From Phycisphaerae bacterium (GTDB taxonomy: Bacteria; Planctomycetota; Phycisphaerae; UBA1845; Fen-1342), in NCBI GenBank assembly GCA_017999985.1, contig JAGNKU010000017.1:1-64000 (forward strand): a stretch of 64,000 nucleotides of DNA. The letters are read 5' to 3'. Shown in pieces: positions 28,256 to 38,264 of this stretch; the stretch's first letter is position 1, and the number at the start of each line of letters is the position of its first letter. The notes under the pieces are model-generated. The model was not told where the DNA came from. It saw only the letters and a list, made by a program, of their open reading frames with translations, and made no database searches. Both the position numbers and the translations under genes were made by a program.

Positions 28256-28549
28256 ATGTCGGAGCGTGCGGCGTATTGGCAGCGGTTGCTGGGCGAGTGG
28301 GAACAGAGTGGCCTGAGTCAGGCGGAGTTCTGTCGGCGACGGGGAGTCAAGGCCGTGAACCTGGCGTGGTGGACACGCCGCTTACGGGGAAGTGCTGACA
28401 CGCCAAGTGCTGGTCGCCAGCGTGCGACGCGGAGCGCCGGCGTTGCGGTCAACCCACCGTCATGGTCCCGGTGGGTCGGCTGGCTGGCAACGGACCAAAC
28501 TCACGAGGCTCTACCCCCACACAAAACCGCCGAGAGGATTTCCGCTTGA
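28256..28549 (+). pseudogene. IS66-family accessory protein (TnpA-like) remnant
   Basis: About 97 codons from ATG 28256. The first 45 (MSERAAYWQRLLGEWEQSGL, then SQAEFCRRRGVKAVNLAWW) match the small helix-turn-helix accessory protein of IS66 elements. After WWTRRLRGSA the frame drifts into unrelated sequence, so it is frameshifted or truncated. No IS66 TnpB or transposase follows. The sequence GTCAGCACTCGGCC at 28186, at the junction with the orphan Rhs tip, may be the element's left end. The insertion probably cut the orphan tip off from its core. Confidence 0.7.
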
Positions 28550-28593
28550 AACCCGTGGCAAGACAGGATCAGCGCCGACTGATGCGGGGCGAC

Positions 28594-29520
28594 TCAGTCT
28601 CCGACAATTCGCGCTGGTGTGAACTGCGCACCACGCACCTTCTCTGCGCGGAGCAGTTCCATGACCCTTGGCTTGACCAGGAGCAACGGACGGGCATAGC
28701 CTTGGACATCGTGGTGCTCAGGGTCGTCGCGTGGAACAGAGCGGCCGAAGCACTCCCATGTCTGCACCGCGTCAGGTAACTGCTCGGGATCGACTTCGCT
28801 ACGTTCGTACACGATGTCCAAAGGCTCGCTACCCCTGGCGGCGTGCATGTCACGCTTGCAGACATCGCACCCCCATTCGCGTCCCCCCTCGACCAATGCT
28901 CCCGTGTCGCGTATGAGGTTCTCCGACTGCCGACTTATTCGCGGCATTACGTGCGCAGCGATAATCTGCCACCATTCGAGCGGCTCGCCTGTCCGGCAAG
29001 CGCGAGCTTGGCGCAATTCCGCGCCGGACAATCCGGCTTTTCGCAGCGAATCCGCGATCCGGGTGGAAACCAGGATAGGACCGCAGCCCCAGCCCGCGTC
29101 GCAAATGTCCGCCTTCTTCGGTAGCCTGCCGCGCCTAATCACTAGCGGCGATGTTTGCACGGCCCCGGTCCCGCACGCGGGACAGGCCACGGACAGGTCG
29201 TAAGTCGTTCCTGTGCGAATTTCGTGGCAGCACATCGGGGCCCGGCTGACCGTCAGCCAAAGCAGCGCTGCCCCGCATAGCTCATCGTCCGCGTAAACGT
29301 GTTCGATGCGCTCCGACCACGCAATTCCCGCGTCTCTTAGTGCGTCCCGCAGCAATTCGAGACGCGGATCGTCCGATTCGAACGTGTAGCCGAAGAAGCC
29401 ACAGAAGAACTTGTCGGGGCCCTTCAGTCCCTCGTCGCAGCCCACCTTCTGCGCCAACCGCAGCACGCGCGGATAGCCGGCGCGGCCCTCATTGAACGAA
29501 ATATAGTATCTAACTCTCAC
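28594..29520 (-). CDS. Double-CXXCG-motif immunity protein candidate (SitI6-like)
   Basis: A 308-residue soluble protein from a GTG that overlaps the Rhs stop codon by 4 nt (GTGA), so its translation is coupled to the toxin. The overall pattern MRVRYYIS near the start, CPACGTG near 115, WGCDVCKRD near 220 and SEPLDIV/LPDAVQTWECFGR near 235-255 resembles the myxobacterial double-CXXCG paralogous family. That family contains SitI6-type immunity proteins acting against SitA6 toxins with HNH-like domains. The two CxxC motifs probably bind one zinc ion. Position directly behind an Rhs tip with an HNH-like toxin supports an antidote role. The family link is from memory. Confidence 0.7.
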   Translation of the reverse strand: MRVRYYISFNEGRAGYPRVLRLAQKVGCDEGLKGPDKFFCGFFGYTFESDDPRLELLRDALRDAGIAWSERIEHVYADDELCGAALLWLTVSRAPMCCHEIRTGTTYDLSVACPACGTGAVQTSPLVIRRGRLPKKADICDAGWGCGPILVSTRIADSLRKAGLSGAELRQARACRTGEPLEWWQIIAAHVMPRISRQSENLIRDTGALVEGGREWGCDVCKRDMHAARGSEPLDIVYERSEVDPEQLPDAVQTWECFGRSVPRDDPEHHDVQGYARPLLLVKPRVMELLRAEKVRGAQFTPARIVGD

Positions 29521-32500
29521 TTGAAGTAGCCTTCAATTGCGCGTACCCAGTCAGGATAATCCTTGTAGACGTTGCGATACATGTTGATTATCTCCTCTCT
29601 TGTCGCGTTCTTTGTGCCCGTGCCGTACGAAATGATGCTCTGGAGTTCGTTCGTGACTTGCTGGTGAAGCTCCTTCGTAAGTATTACCGCCGGCGCTTCG
29701 CCCGCGCGTGCGCCGAAACGCTCGAGAAAGCGACATTCTATCAAATGGTGTGCCACGATCGAACCGTTCTTCCCCGCCGTCAGCTTCTGCGCCTCCTTGT
29801 ACGGCAGGATCTTGAACAGATGCTCCAGTCCCTCCTCCAGCGCCCGAATGCCCCGTGAGCTTTTGCGGCCCCAGGCAAACGCCTTCGACAGGCCTTGCAT
29901 GGCGTGCATGCCTTCCAGGCCGCGTTTGACCATCGGCATTGCCACCATGGCAATGTTGATCGCATCCCAGAACCCGCCTTTGCCGCTCGCAATCACCTGC
30001 ACGGACTTGAAGGCGTCGTACAACCCCGATCCCGGCAGGAGCGACCATGCGATTGAGAGTGTCGTGTTCAGGCCGAGCGAAGCCCACTTGGCGCCTTCGT
30101 TTAGGGTCCCGAGGGCGTATAACGCGTGACCGGTGAGGTCTGAGATTTGCTCATCAATCTCGTCCTCCATCCCCCACTCCAGTCCGGACGGATCCAGTCG
30201 ATTCACCGGATTGCCGCTGGCGTAGAGGTACAGGTTCATCCCATCGCCGTAATGGCCCGTCGATGCGAACGCCGAGACAAAGTTGGCGAACGTTTCGCCG
30301 TTCATCGCCAAGGCGGCGACCACCAGCGAGGCCGACTCGTTCATGTCCATCTGGAGCAGACGACCTAACTGCGGGCTGTACCAGCGGTTACGCATGTAGT
30401 ACAGGCCCTTCGTATCCACCGTCAGCGGCTGACGCGTCACGGGATTGGTCTTGTACAGCCGTTCGAAGAACAGGCCCTGATGACCCGCCGCACTGCGCGG
30501 CCAGGTCCCGCCCTGTGGCCGGTCCACGGCCACGAGCGTGCCGTACGGCTCATACGTGAATTGCGTGACGACCGCGCCACCCGCCCCGGTCAACGCGACT
30601 ACGTTGTGGTTCGCATCCTGCAGGTAGTACCACGTGGTTGGGGCGCCCGTACCACCCGCATGATCCACCTGGCAGATCAGCTCATCGACGTATTCCGGCC
30701 CGTATACGTAATCGCGCACGGCCGTGGAGGGGTCACCCGTCGCCGGCGTCGTCGTCTCGACTTCTTCGATCCGCCGGACGCCGTCGTAATAGAAGTCCGC
30801 GACCTGCTGGCCGCCGAGATGGTCGCAGCGCTGCGAGCGGCTCAACCGGCCCAGGGCGTCGTAGGCGTACTTCGCCACGATCCGGCCCATGGGCGGGTTC
30901 GTCGGGCTGAGGTAGATGAGCCGGCCGTCGGCGGCGAAGTGACTCGGATTCAGTTGGTCCGCGAGATTGACCTGGACCAGGCGGTTGAGGCCGTCGTAGT
31001 GGTAGAAGAACTCGCCGTCCCAGACCAGGTTGCCGGCCAGGTCGGTGATGATCGGCTGCGTGGTGCCGGGAGTAGTGGTCACCGTGGTGAGCGCGTTGGC
31101 CGCGTTCACCGTGTGGGTGACGTCGAGCGTCGCATCGGGATCGCCGTCGCCGGTCCAGTTGCCGAAGTCGTCCAGCGCCCAGCCGAGGTTCCGTTTGAGC
31201 GGCACCGTCGGGTCGGGGACGATGGCCGAGTTGTCGGCGGCGAGCCGGCCGACGCCGGACTGGATCAGGCGTTGCAGCGGGTCGTAGGCGTGGGCCTGCG
31301 AGCGGTCATTCTCGTGGGCGACACCGTTGATCGTCGCCTGCGCGACGCGGGCATACAGGCGGTTGCCGCTGGCGTCGTAGCCGTACTGGTAGCGGTGCAC
31401 CGTCTGGCCACCGGCCACAAAATGGAGATCAATGACGCGGCCGAACTGATCCAGGCCGTCGTAGTCGCCGCCGGACCCGAAGCTCTGCAGCACGCCGTTG
31501 CCGCGGGAGTTGAACACGCGCCGGCCGGTGCCGATGCAGCCGAAGGCGGCGTAGCCGGCGCTGCCGTCCGTCAGGCCGCAGACGCGATTGAGCGCGTTGT
31601 CAACGCTGCCCGCAGCGCCGTAATTGAAGTAGACCGGCGTGTCACTTGGATACGTGATACTGGCCAGGCGGTTGAAGTTGCCGGCGGCAACGCCGCCGTA
31701 ATCCCAGTCGTACCACACGAGGGGCGATTGTGGCGTAACGAGGTCGAAGTGCTGCTGTTGTTCGCTCTGCAGGTTCTGCCAGGGGTCGTAGGTGCAGATG
31801 CTCTGGGCGATGACCGTCGCTGAGCCCGTCCCGTCCCAGTTGTAGGCGGTCGCGGATTCCAATTGCTTGTCGGCCGTGTATGTGTAATGGATATGCTGCA
31901 CCCGGTCTGACGGCCGCCACGGTGCGGGCGGCTGGGGGTACGTGTAGTAGTACGGCGCATCATCGATCCACGCGTCGGTGAGCTGGCCGAGCGCGTCGTA
32001 CTTGTAGTATACAGCATTGCCGCGCGAATCGTCGCGCGAGGCGACCGCACCGTCGGAGTAGTACGTGAAGGACAGCGTCTTGCCGTCGGGATAAGTGACC
32101 GTTGAAACCTGCGCGCGGTTGGCGCTCTCGACATCCCACGAGCCCCAGTCGCCGCCGTTCTTCACGCGGGTGCGCCATTTCCAGCGATCCGTATCCCAAT
32201 CTACAACCACGCTGCCGCGCACGACTGCATCGGCGTACTCAAAACGCGTGATCTGAATCAACGGGTTATTGAGGTCGTCCCAATCGATCGTGGTCCACTG
32301 CGGCGTCGCGCCCTGGAAATACTCTGCGGCGACACCGGCCATTTTGCTCAGTTGGCCCCCCGCACCGTAGTGGTACGCCGTAATCTGCATCTGCGGCGGG
32401 GTTCCCGTGTCGTCCGCGTTTTCGACAGTGAGCAGCACGCGACCGAGCGCGTCGTACTGTGTACGCGTGACCGTTCCGTCCGGGTGATGTACCTCCACCT

Positions 32501-35500
32501 GCCGGCCGGCTTCGTCGTATACGAACTCCGTCACGAGGACGCCGGGGGTGCCGATGGGCGGCCAGGTCGGATCATTCGGGTCCGGCGGCAGACCGCCGGC
32601 TGAGTACGTGTCTTGGTTCGTGCCGTAATTCGCGGTTGCGATCACGCGGCCAGCGAGGTCGTACCAGTTGCGGACGAACGAGTCGATGGGCGTCGCGCCG
32701 TCGTACTCGCTGTGGGTCGTCATGACCGCCCGGTCGTTGGCGTCGTAGATCGTCGTCGTCGCCGCGACCGGCACATCGGCGGAGCCGCCTTGGCCGTCCG
32801 GCAGGTCGGAAGCGACGGTTTCGCTCAGGACCTGGCGGCCCTTGGCGTCGTAGGTGTACTTCTGTGTCGGCGCGTTGGGACTGTGCACCTCGACCGGCCG
32901 GTCGCCGTGGTCAAAGAACGTCCACGTCGCTGTATAGACCGGGCTGCCGTCGACGAGCCGCCATTGGCGCGTTTCCTCGGTCCGACCCCGCGCGTTGTAG
33001 CGGTATTCCGTCAATGACAGCGGCCCAGTCGCAGCCAGCGCTTCCGCGGTGCTCGTGATGACGGCCGTGCTTTCGGGCCACGCGATGCCCAGGCTGCTGG
33101 GATCCAGCGCGCCGGGTCCGTCGTCGGGGCCGTACTCGGCGACGATCACAGCGCGGTCGAGGTTGTCGTACCAAGTAAACGTCTGGCGAAGCAGCGGCGG
33201 GGGAGCACTCGGGGCATGCGGCCCGTATTCAACCTGGCTGCACGGCCGCATGCGCCAGTCGTACACGTAGTCCGTCGTCCAGCCGATCTCGTCCTCGTTG
33301 GGAACAACGCCATCTTTCCACCAACCGGTGCAACTGGGGTGGGATTCACCCGGTGCGCAGGCATTGGGGTCCCACAGGAGATATTGGTTCGCGGGCTCGT
33401 CGCGGTAGTGCCGAATCGTGACAAGCTCGTCCGCGTCGGTGACGCCCTCGCCGTAATAGCGCTTTTCGATGAGCAACATGTTGTCGGCCGCGTTGGACGC
33501 CGGCGCGCAGGGATCCGCGCAATCGATGCTGCCCCATGCGCAGTGCGTGTCGCTCGTGCCGCGGAACGTGCGCTCGAGCCGCGCGAGGCTGTCATACGTG
33601 TAGCGCGTGATTGTGCCGTCCGGCGACTGCTCACGGGCAACGAGATTGCCGCCGTAGTAGGACACGGTCGAGTTCAACCAGGCGCCGTGGCCGCCTTGCG
33701 ACATCCCGACCATCTGGCCGGATGGGTCGTATTCCGGGTAGGTCTCGGAGATTACGTCGCTCGCGGCATACGCAACGCCGGTAGTCGGCGGATACGGCGG
33801 CGTGCCCCAGGCGTCGTTCCATTTGATCTCCTTGACCGAAAGGACCTTGCCGGCGGCCATCTCGGTGCACTTGATGGGCGACAGGTATTGGCAGGTTCCG
33901 CCGCCCGCCGCGGGGGGCACAACATCCCGGTACTCCCAGGCGGTCAGGGCCAGCGGGTCGTTCGGGTTGCTTTCGTAGATGAGGTGCGTCTCGCGTCCAT
34001 TCGGGTAGGTCATCTTGACCGGGCCGTAGAGCGGGTTGTACGTCCAAGTGCTGGTCGCATTGAGCGGCGGCGTGGATGACAGCCGCTGCCAGCCTGCGGG
34101 ATACTCGACGCCGGTGTATCCGGGCGCCACGTCCACGACGGCCAGGACCGGCTGGCCGTAGTCGTTGTACCCCGTGTAGCTGATAAAGAACTCCGTCTCG
34201 CTGCCCACCCCGGTCCACTGCAGGTTGCCCCGCGTGTCGTAGACGTACTTCTCGAACGAATGCGCCGGGGCTCCGTCGCGGCCCGGCACGGCGGGTCGCG
34301 TAATCGACTTCGTGGTGACCGCGCTGTGCGCGCTGTTCGGGTCCGCGTACGTGTAGTCGTACGTGATCGTCACGTTGGCAGCGAACGTGATCTCAGTTTG
34401 GGGCGTGGCGTAGCGGGCTTCCTGCGTGATGACGCTCGGGCGCAGTGGATCGCGTGCGTATGCCTCGATCCAATGCGCGCCGTCGCAGTATACGTTCGGA
34501 TCCACCGGCTCACCCAGCGTGACCTCGCCAGTCCCAGCGCGGACGCCCACCGCCAGCAGTTCGCCGAGCGTGCGGCCCGTGGTCGGGTAATACATGAAGA
34601 CACGCACGAGACCCTGCGAGCTCGGATCGAGGTTGTCCTCGGACCCCCAGCCTTTGCTGCCGATCATGGCGACCCGGCCGTCGGCGTCGTAGAAGCGTTG
34701 CTCGCGGAAGCCCAGCTGCGCGACGACATCGCCGTAGTTGTCGGGCGTGAGATCCCAGGTAGTGTCGCTGAGCACGAAACCGGCGGGGTTCATTTCGACG
34801 ACACGCCGCTGGGCGATTTTCTTCTTGGTGCACGCGTTGTACGCGCAGTCTTGGTTGGGGTCGAGTTCGTCGATGACCATGATGTGGAAAGGCGCGTGGA
34901 ACGGCAGCGGTGCAAACTCGCCGGCCGGCCCGCCGGTCCAGCCCTGGTCGTAGCGGTAAGGCCAGCGATACAGGGTGTGCGTGTGTTCGGTACTACCATA
35001 CTCGTCACGGTCGCCCGTAACCTCGCCGGGATACTGATGCAGGCGGTAGAACCGCCACTCGCGTTGTTCGCCTGCGGTTTCGCCGGGTGTCTGCATGGCT
35101 TGCACACCAACCGCGACGTGCGTCCGGTGCTCGGGAGCACCCGGCACAAAATCGGCGAGGGCAGCAATGAGGTCTTCGGCATTGGGGACGGGCAGGTCCT
35201 GGCGCGCGAATCTCATGTCCGCCAGAGCTTTGAAAGTCACGCTCATCGTACCGGTGGCTGAATTCGGGTCATCGACAGCGACGTACTCGTTCGGGTCCTT
35301 CCCGATGAGCTCATTTACCGACCACCCTGACTGGTGCTTCAGAATCGCTGCGCACGCCTTGCCCCCCCACATGGCCGCCAAGTGCTGAAAACCGCGCGCC
35401 AACGTGCCGCCGCTCCATCCGCGTTGGTCATACCTATAGATCGTGTGCTCGGTCGTTTCCGCGGCGGTTCCGGCCTGACCACCGTCGGTCCCGCGCCGCG

Positions 35501-38264
35501 TGGTGCTGGCCTTCAGGAGGAGGTACCCGCCCCAGAAGCCCGGGCCCCAGCAGTGCGCGTTGTCATACAGCGCGCGATACTGCGAGCCGGCGGGTGCGTT
35601 CGCGTAAATGGACACGAAGCGCGGCGGATTCTCGCAGTCGTTGTTCTCCTCGTGCGTGTACTGCGTGCGCAAGACCCAGTTTGACGGGAGCGCGCCTTCG
35701 CCTGCGTAGAGTTCCTGTTCGACCGCGTCGTAATCATCGAACGACGACAGGCCCGCAAAGTGCTCGTGGAAGCGGAGTACGCGTGGCTCGGACGGCACCG
35801 CGACGTCCCCCTCGTACACGTGGATGGAGTAGAGCATGGTCTCCTGAAGCACATCCAGCGTGGGCACGAGCACACAATTCGAGTCATTCGGTTTGTAGGT
35901 CGTCGCGCCGAAAGTCCGGTAGCTGTAGAGCAGCGTCCACTTGACCGGGCCCACGCTCTCACCCGCGGCCGGAGCGGCCCGCAACTTGATGGCCTGAAGC
36001 TGCCCCTTCGCGTTGCAGTTTTGGCAACAGGGCGTGCAGCGATTCGGATTCTGATTGAAATTCTGCTCCGGCGCCCCATAGGTTCGAAATGGCCCATACG
36101 TGTATTCGACCCGGTTGCCGTAATTGTCGCGGATCTCGTTCACAACAGCGTAATATGGCAGACCAAACGGTTGCTCGTATCGGTTTGCCTGCGGATCGGG
36201 CGGTGGGTACTGCGGGTCCTGGGGATGTGCGTGCGGATCTGGCCAGAGGCTGCCTGCGGCAGGCGTCCACAGATCCTCGTAGTGTGGCGTAAACGTGTAG
36301 ATCAACGCGCCCCGGTGGGTGCGCACCTGGAACCACGTCGGCCGATTCGCCCCCCAATCACCGTTCACCTTGCCGCCGTCGTGCGTCAGCGTCGCATCAA
36401 ACCAGCTGGGGGCCGTGTACTCGCCGGTGCCTGCCTCATCGATGAACGGGATCGCGTGGTGCGCGTCAGGAATGAAATAGCACACGCGTTGACCGAATCC
36501 GGGATCGTCCACCCACTCCGTGGTGTCCTGGTACGCCGCGTCGACGAGCAGGATCGGGTTCTCGCTCATCATCCAGTTGCGGCCGTTCCAGTCCCAGAGT
36601 GGAGCGAGCACCTGCCGCCCCAGAAACTGAGAGGGACCACACTCCCGCTTGCACGCATGCCCGCATTGCGCAGCCAGCCACCACTCCTCGAAACCCTCGG
36701 CGTAAGTGCGCACGTGTCGAAACACCGCACTGCCGAACGGCAACTCGAAATCGATCGCCTGCAGGAGCGGTACGCCTGTGACGAGGTCGATTGCATCGTG
36801 GTGCAAAGCGCGCTCCGCATGCGGGTTCATCCGACTGTGCACCGTCTGCCGCGCGACCAGCGGCGACGAGCTGAGCCCCATGTCGAGCTTGCGCGGCGGC
36901 AGATCGCCGGGCCCGAAGCCGTCGATGACGTTCAGGTGCAACGGATACCCTGCCGGAACCCCGATGTCGCACTCCCCGTCCAAGAACCAGCACCGGGAGT
37001 CCGGCAGCGCCTGCGGGCAACGATCTTCATATCCCTTCGGTACCAGTGGATAACCATTTGCGTCACCACATTGATGGCACTCCACCTTCACCGCGTCCGC
37101 CAGGCACGAGCCCCCGCGGCTGATTTCTGAGTGTGCCACGATCAGGCGTGGCTCGGCGTCCTGGCCGCTTGAGCCCGTCGTCGCCGAGATACCCTCGACC
37201 CAGAACCAAACTGGCACGTACCGTCGTTCGCCGGAATAGATCTCCGCAAGGAATGGATTGATGTCGGCGAAGCTCAGGATCCCGTCGCCGTTCATGTCGC
37301 CGATGAGAGCAGCGCGCTCGGCCATGTCCGGAAACCAGTGGTTTGGATCTTCGGGGTCAAGGAGGATGTACTGCGTCAACCACGCATTGTAGTCTGCAAG
37401 CGCGGTCACGAAGGGATTGATATCACCAAAAGTGCAAGTACCGCTTGCATCCATATCGCCCCGCACCCACACGCTGTACTCGCGCGCACTGCCGGAGCAC
37501 ATGCCGGCGGTGAGCGCACAATTCGGGTCCGATTCGACCAGATCAGATTCGCCCGTCCATCTTGGCTTAGCCCACACCCTGAAACGCCCGGCATCGTACG
37601 AGAAGCAGTACTTCAGCTTGGTGGCGCATGGAAGCACAGAATTGCGCGGATCGACCTCCAGGATCAGTGGCACCAGATCATCTTCGCCGACAACCCCATC
37701 GGGATCGTTGCGGTCCGCGATCCCGTCTCCGTCATCATCGTCATCGTTCAAAAGGACGTACTTGGCTGGCCGGTTCGGATCATTGGGATCGGTCAGCAGC
37801 GGCTCCAGCTCGTCTTCGGCCGTATCGCGCTCGGGAAGCGCCGTGCCATTATCGTTGTCAGAGTCGATGTCGAGGTCGACCCAGTACACGTCCTGCCGCC
37901 CGGACGGCGCCTCGCGCGCGTCCTGGCCGGACTCGGCGCTGCGGTTCAGACCCAGCGACGCGCAGAAGCTGTCCACGTCGTGCACGGTGAGCTCCCCGTC
38001 GTGGTCGAAATCCGCAACGCTCAGCAGGTACTCCACGTCCCGGCCGTAGCGCGTACACCACGCGTGCGGACTGAGCAGCGCCAGCGTGAACGGCTCGATG
38101 TCCGCCAGGTCCACCACCCCGTCGCAGTTCAGGTCCGCGGGCGTGCCCGATGAGTCGGCCTTCACCCGGGCAACCCGCGCGAGCTGGACGGTCAGCCCGA
38201 TGAACAACCCCAGCGCGCAGAGCAACGTCGTGGACCGGGTCGCAAGACGGGACGCGGCATGCAT
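29517..38264 (-). CDS. Giant Rhs polymorphic toxin with N-terminal dockerin-like modules and HNH-like C-terminal tip
   Basis: A 2915-residue exported protein. ATG 38264 (MHAASRLATR) is chosen for the GGGAGA site just upstream and the signal peptide (STTLLCALGLFIGLTVQLA). Residues 35-110 hold two calcium loops (DLNCDGVVDLADIEPF, DFDHDGELTVHDVDSF). A further Asp-rich region precedes a dockerin-like pair near 275-340 (TFGDINPFVTALADYNAW, GDMNGDGILSFADINPFL). From about 480 to 2640 are YD/Rhs repeats (YTYDSLARLERTF, YDALGRVLLTVENAD, YDALGQLTDAWIDD), then the Rhs core end (YYMRNRWYSPQLGRLLQMD, DPSGLEWG near 2693). The tip (2694-2915) has VAHHLIECRFLERFG and LTKELHQQVTNELQ, an HNH-like nuclease pattern. 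A 4-nt overlap links it to its immunity gene. Confidence 0.9.
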   Translation of the reverse strand: MHAASRLATRSTTLLCALGLFIGLTVQLARVARVKADSSGTPADLNCDGVVDLADIEPFTLALLSPHAWCTRYGRDVEYLLSVADFDHDGELTVHDVDSFCASLGLNRSAESGQDAREAPSGRQDVYWVDLDIDSDNDNGTALPERDTAEDELEPLLTDPNDPNRPAKYVLLNDDDDDGDGIADRNDPDGVVGEDDLVPLILEVDPRNSVLPCATKLKYCFSYDAGRFRVWAKPRWTGESDLVESDPNCALTAGMCSGSAREYSVWVRGDMDASGTCTFGDINPFVTALADYNAWLTQYILLDPEDPNHWFPDMAERAALIGDMNGDGILSFADINPFLAEIYSGERRYVPVWFWVEGISATTGSSGQDAEPRLIVAHSEISRGGSCLADAVKVECHQCGDANGYPLVPKGYEDRCPQALPDSRCWFLDGECDIGVPAGYPLHLNVIDGFGPGDLPPRKLDMGLSSSPLVARQTVHSRMNPHAERALHHDAIDLVTGVPLLQAIDFELPFGSAVFRHVRTYAEGFEEWWLAAQCGHACKRECGPSQFLGRQVLAPLWDWNGRNWMMSENPILLVDAAYQDTTEWVDDPGFGQRVCYFIPDAHHAIPFIDEAGTGEYTAPSWFDATLTHDGGKVNGDWGANRPTWFQVRTHRGALIYTFTPHYEDLWTPAAGSLWPDPHAHPQDPQYPPPDPQANRYEQPFGLPYYAVVNEIRDNYGNRVEYTYGPFRTYGAPEQNFNQNPNRCTPCCQNCNAKGQLQAIKLRAAPAAGESVGPVKWTLLYSYRTFGATTYKPNDSNCVLVPTLDVLQETMLYSIHVYEGDVAVPSEPRVLRFHEHFAGLSSFDDYDAVEQELYAGEGALPSNWVLRTQYTHEENNDCENPPRFVSIYANAPAGSQYRALYDNAHCWGPGFWGGYLLLKASTTRRGTDGGQAGTAAETTEHTIYRYDQRGWSGGTLARGFQHLAAMWGGKACAAILKHQSGWSVNELIGKDPNEYVAVDDPNSATGTMSVTFKALADMRFARQDLPVPNAEDLIAALADFVPGAPEHRTHVAVGVQAMQTPGETAGEQREWRFYRLHQYPGEVTGDRDEYGSTEHTHTLYRWPYRYDQGWTGGPAGEFAPLPFHAPFHIMVIDELDPNQDCAYNACTKKKIAQRRVVEMNPAGFVLSDTTWDLTPDNYGDVVAQLGFREQRFYDADGRVAMIGSKGWGSEDNLDPSSQGLVRVFMYYPTTGRTLGELLAVGVRAGTGEVTLGEPVDPNVYCDGAHWIEAYARDPLRPSVITQEARYATPQTEITFAANVTITYDYTYADPNSAHSAVTTKSITRPAVPGRDGAPAHSFEKYVYDTRGNLQWTGVGSETEFFISYTGYNDYGQPVLAVVDVAPGYTGVEYPAGWQRLSSTPPLNATSTWTYNPLYGPVKMTYPNGRETHLIYESNPNDPLALTAWEYRDVVPPAAGGGTCQYLSPIKCTEMAAGKVLSVKEIKWNDAWGTPPYPPTTGVAYAASDVISETYPEYDPSGQMVGMSQGGHGAWLNSTVSYYGGNLVAREQSPDGTITRYTYDSLARLERTFRGTSDTHCAWGSIDCADPCAPASNAADNMLLIEKRYYGEGVTDADELVTIRHYRDEPANQYLLWDPNACAPGESHPSCTGWWKDGVVPNEDEIGWTTDYVYDWRMRPCSQVEYGPHAPSAPPPLLRQTFTWYDNLDRAVIVAEYGPDDGPGALDPSSLGIAWPESTAVITSTAEALAATGPLSLTEYRYNARGRTEETRQWRLVDGSPVYTATWTFFDHGDRPVEVHSPNAPTQKYTYDAKGRQVLSETVASDLPDGQGGSADVPVAATTTIYDANDRAVMTTHSEYDGATPIDSFVRNWYDLAGRVIATANYGTNQDTYSAGGLPPDPNDPTWPPIGTPGVLVTEFVYDEAGRQVEVHHPDGTVTRTQYDALGRVLLTVENADDTGTPPQMQITAYHYGAGGQLSKMAGVAAEYFQGATPQWTTIDWDDLNNPLIQITRFEYADAVVRGSVVVDWDTDRWKWRTRVKNGGDWGSWDVESANRAQVSTVTYPDGKTLSFTYYSDGAVASRDDSRGNAVYYKYDALGQLTDAWIDDAPYYYTYPQPPAPWRPSDRVQHIHYTYTADKQLESATAYNWDGTGSATVIAQSICTYDPWQNLQSEQQQHFDLVTPQSPLVWYDWDYGGVAAGNFNRLASITYPSDTPVYFNYGAAGSVDNALNRVCGLTDGSAGYAAFGCIGTGRRVFNSRGNGVLQSFGSGGDYDGLDQFGRVIDLHFVAGGQTVHRYQYGYDASGNRLYARVAQATINGVAHENDRSQAHAYDPLQRLIQSGVGRLAADNSAIVPDPTVPLKRNLGWALDDFGNWTGDGDPDATLDVTHTVNAANALTTVTTTPGTTQPIITDLAGNLVWDGEFFYHYDGLNRLVQVNLADQLNPSHFAADGRLIYLSPTNPPMGRIVAKYAYDALGRLSRSQRCDHLGGQQVADFYYDGVRRIEEVETTTPATGDPSTAVRDYVYGPEYVDELICQVDHAGGTGAPTTWYYLQDANHNVVALTGAGGAVVTQFTYEPYGTLVAVDRPQGGTWPRSAAGHQGLFFERLYKTNPVTRQPLTVDTKGLYYMRNRWYSPQLGRLLQMDMNESASLVVAALAMNGETFANFVSAFASTGHYGDGMNLYLYASGNPVNRLDPSGLEWGMEDEIDEQISDLTGHALYALGTLNEGAKWASLGLNTTLSIAWSLLPGSGLYDAFKSVQVIASGKGGFWDAINIAMVAMPMVKRGLEGMHAMQGLSKAFAWGRKSSRGIRALEEGLEHLFKILPYKEAQKLTAGKNGSIVAHHLIECRFLERFGARAGEAPAVILTKELHQQVTNELQSIISYGTGTKNATREEIINMYRNVYKDYPDWVRAIEGYFK
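30227..30431. repeat. 205-bp perfect direct repeat, copy in full-length Rhs gene
   Basis: Identical to 27977-28181. It covers the codons for the constant end of the Rhs core, immediately before the variable tip, and gives ample homology for swapping the HNH-like tips. Confidence 0.95.
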
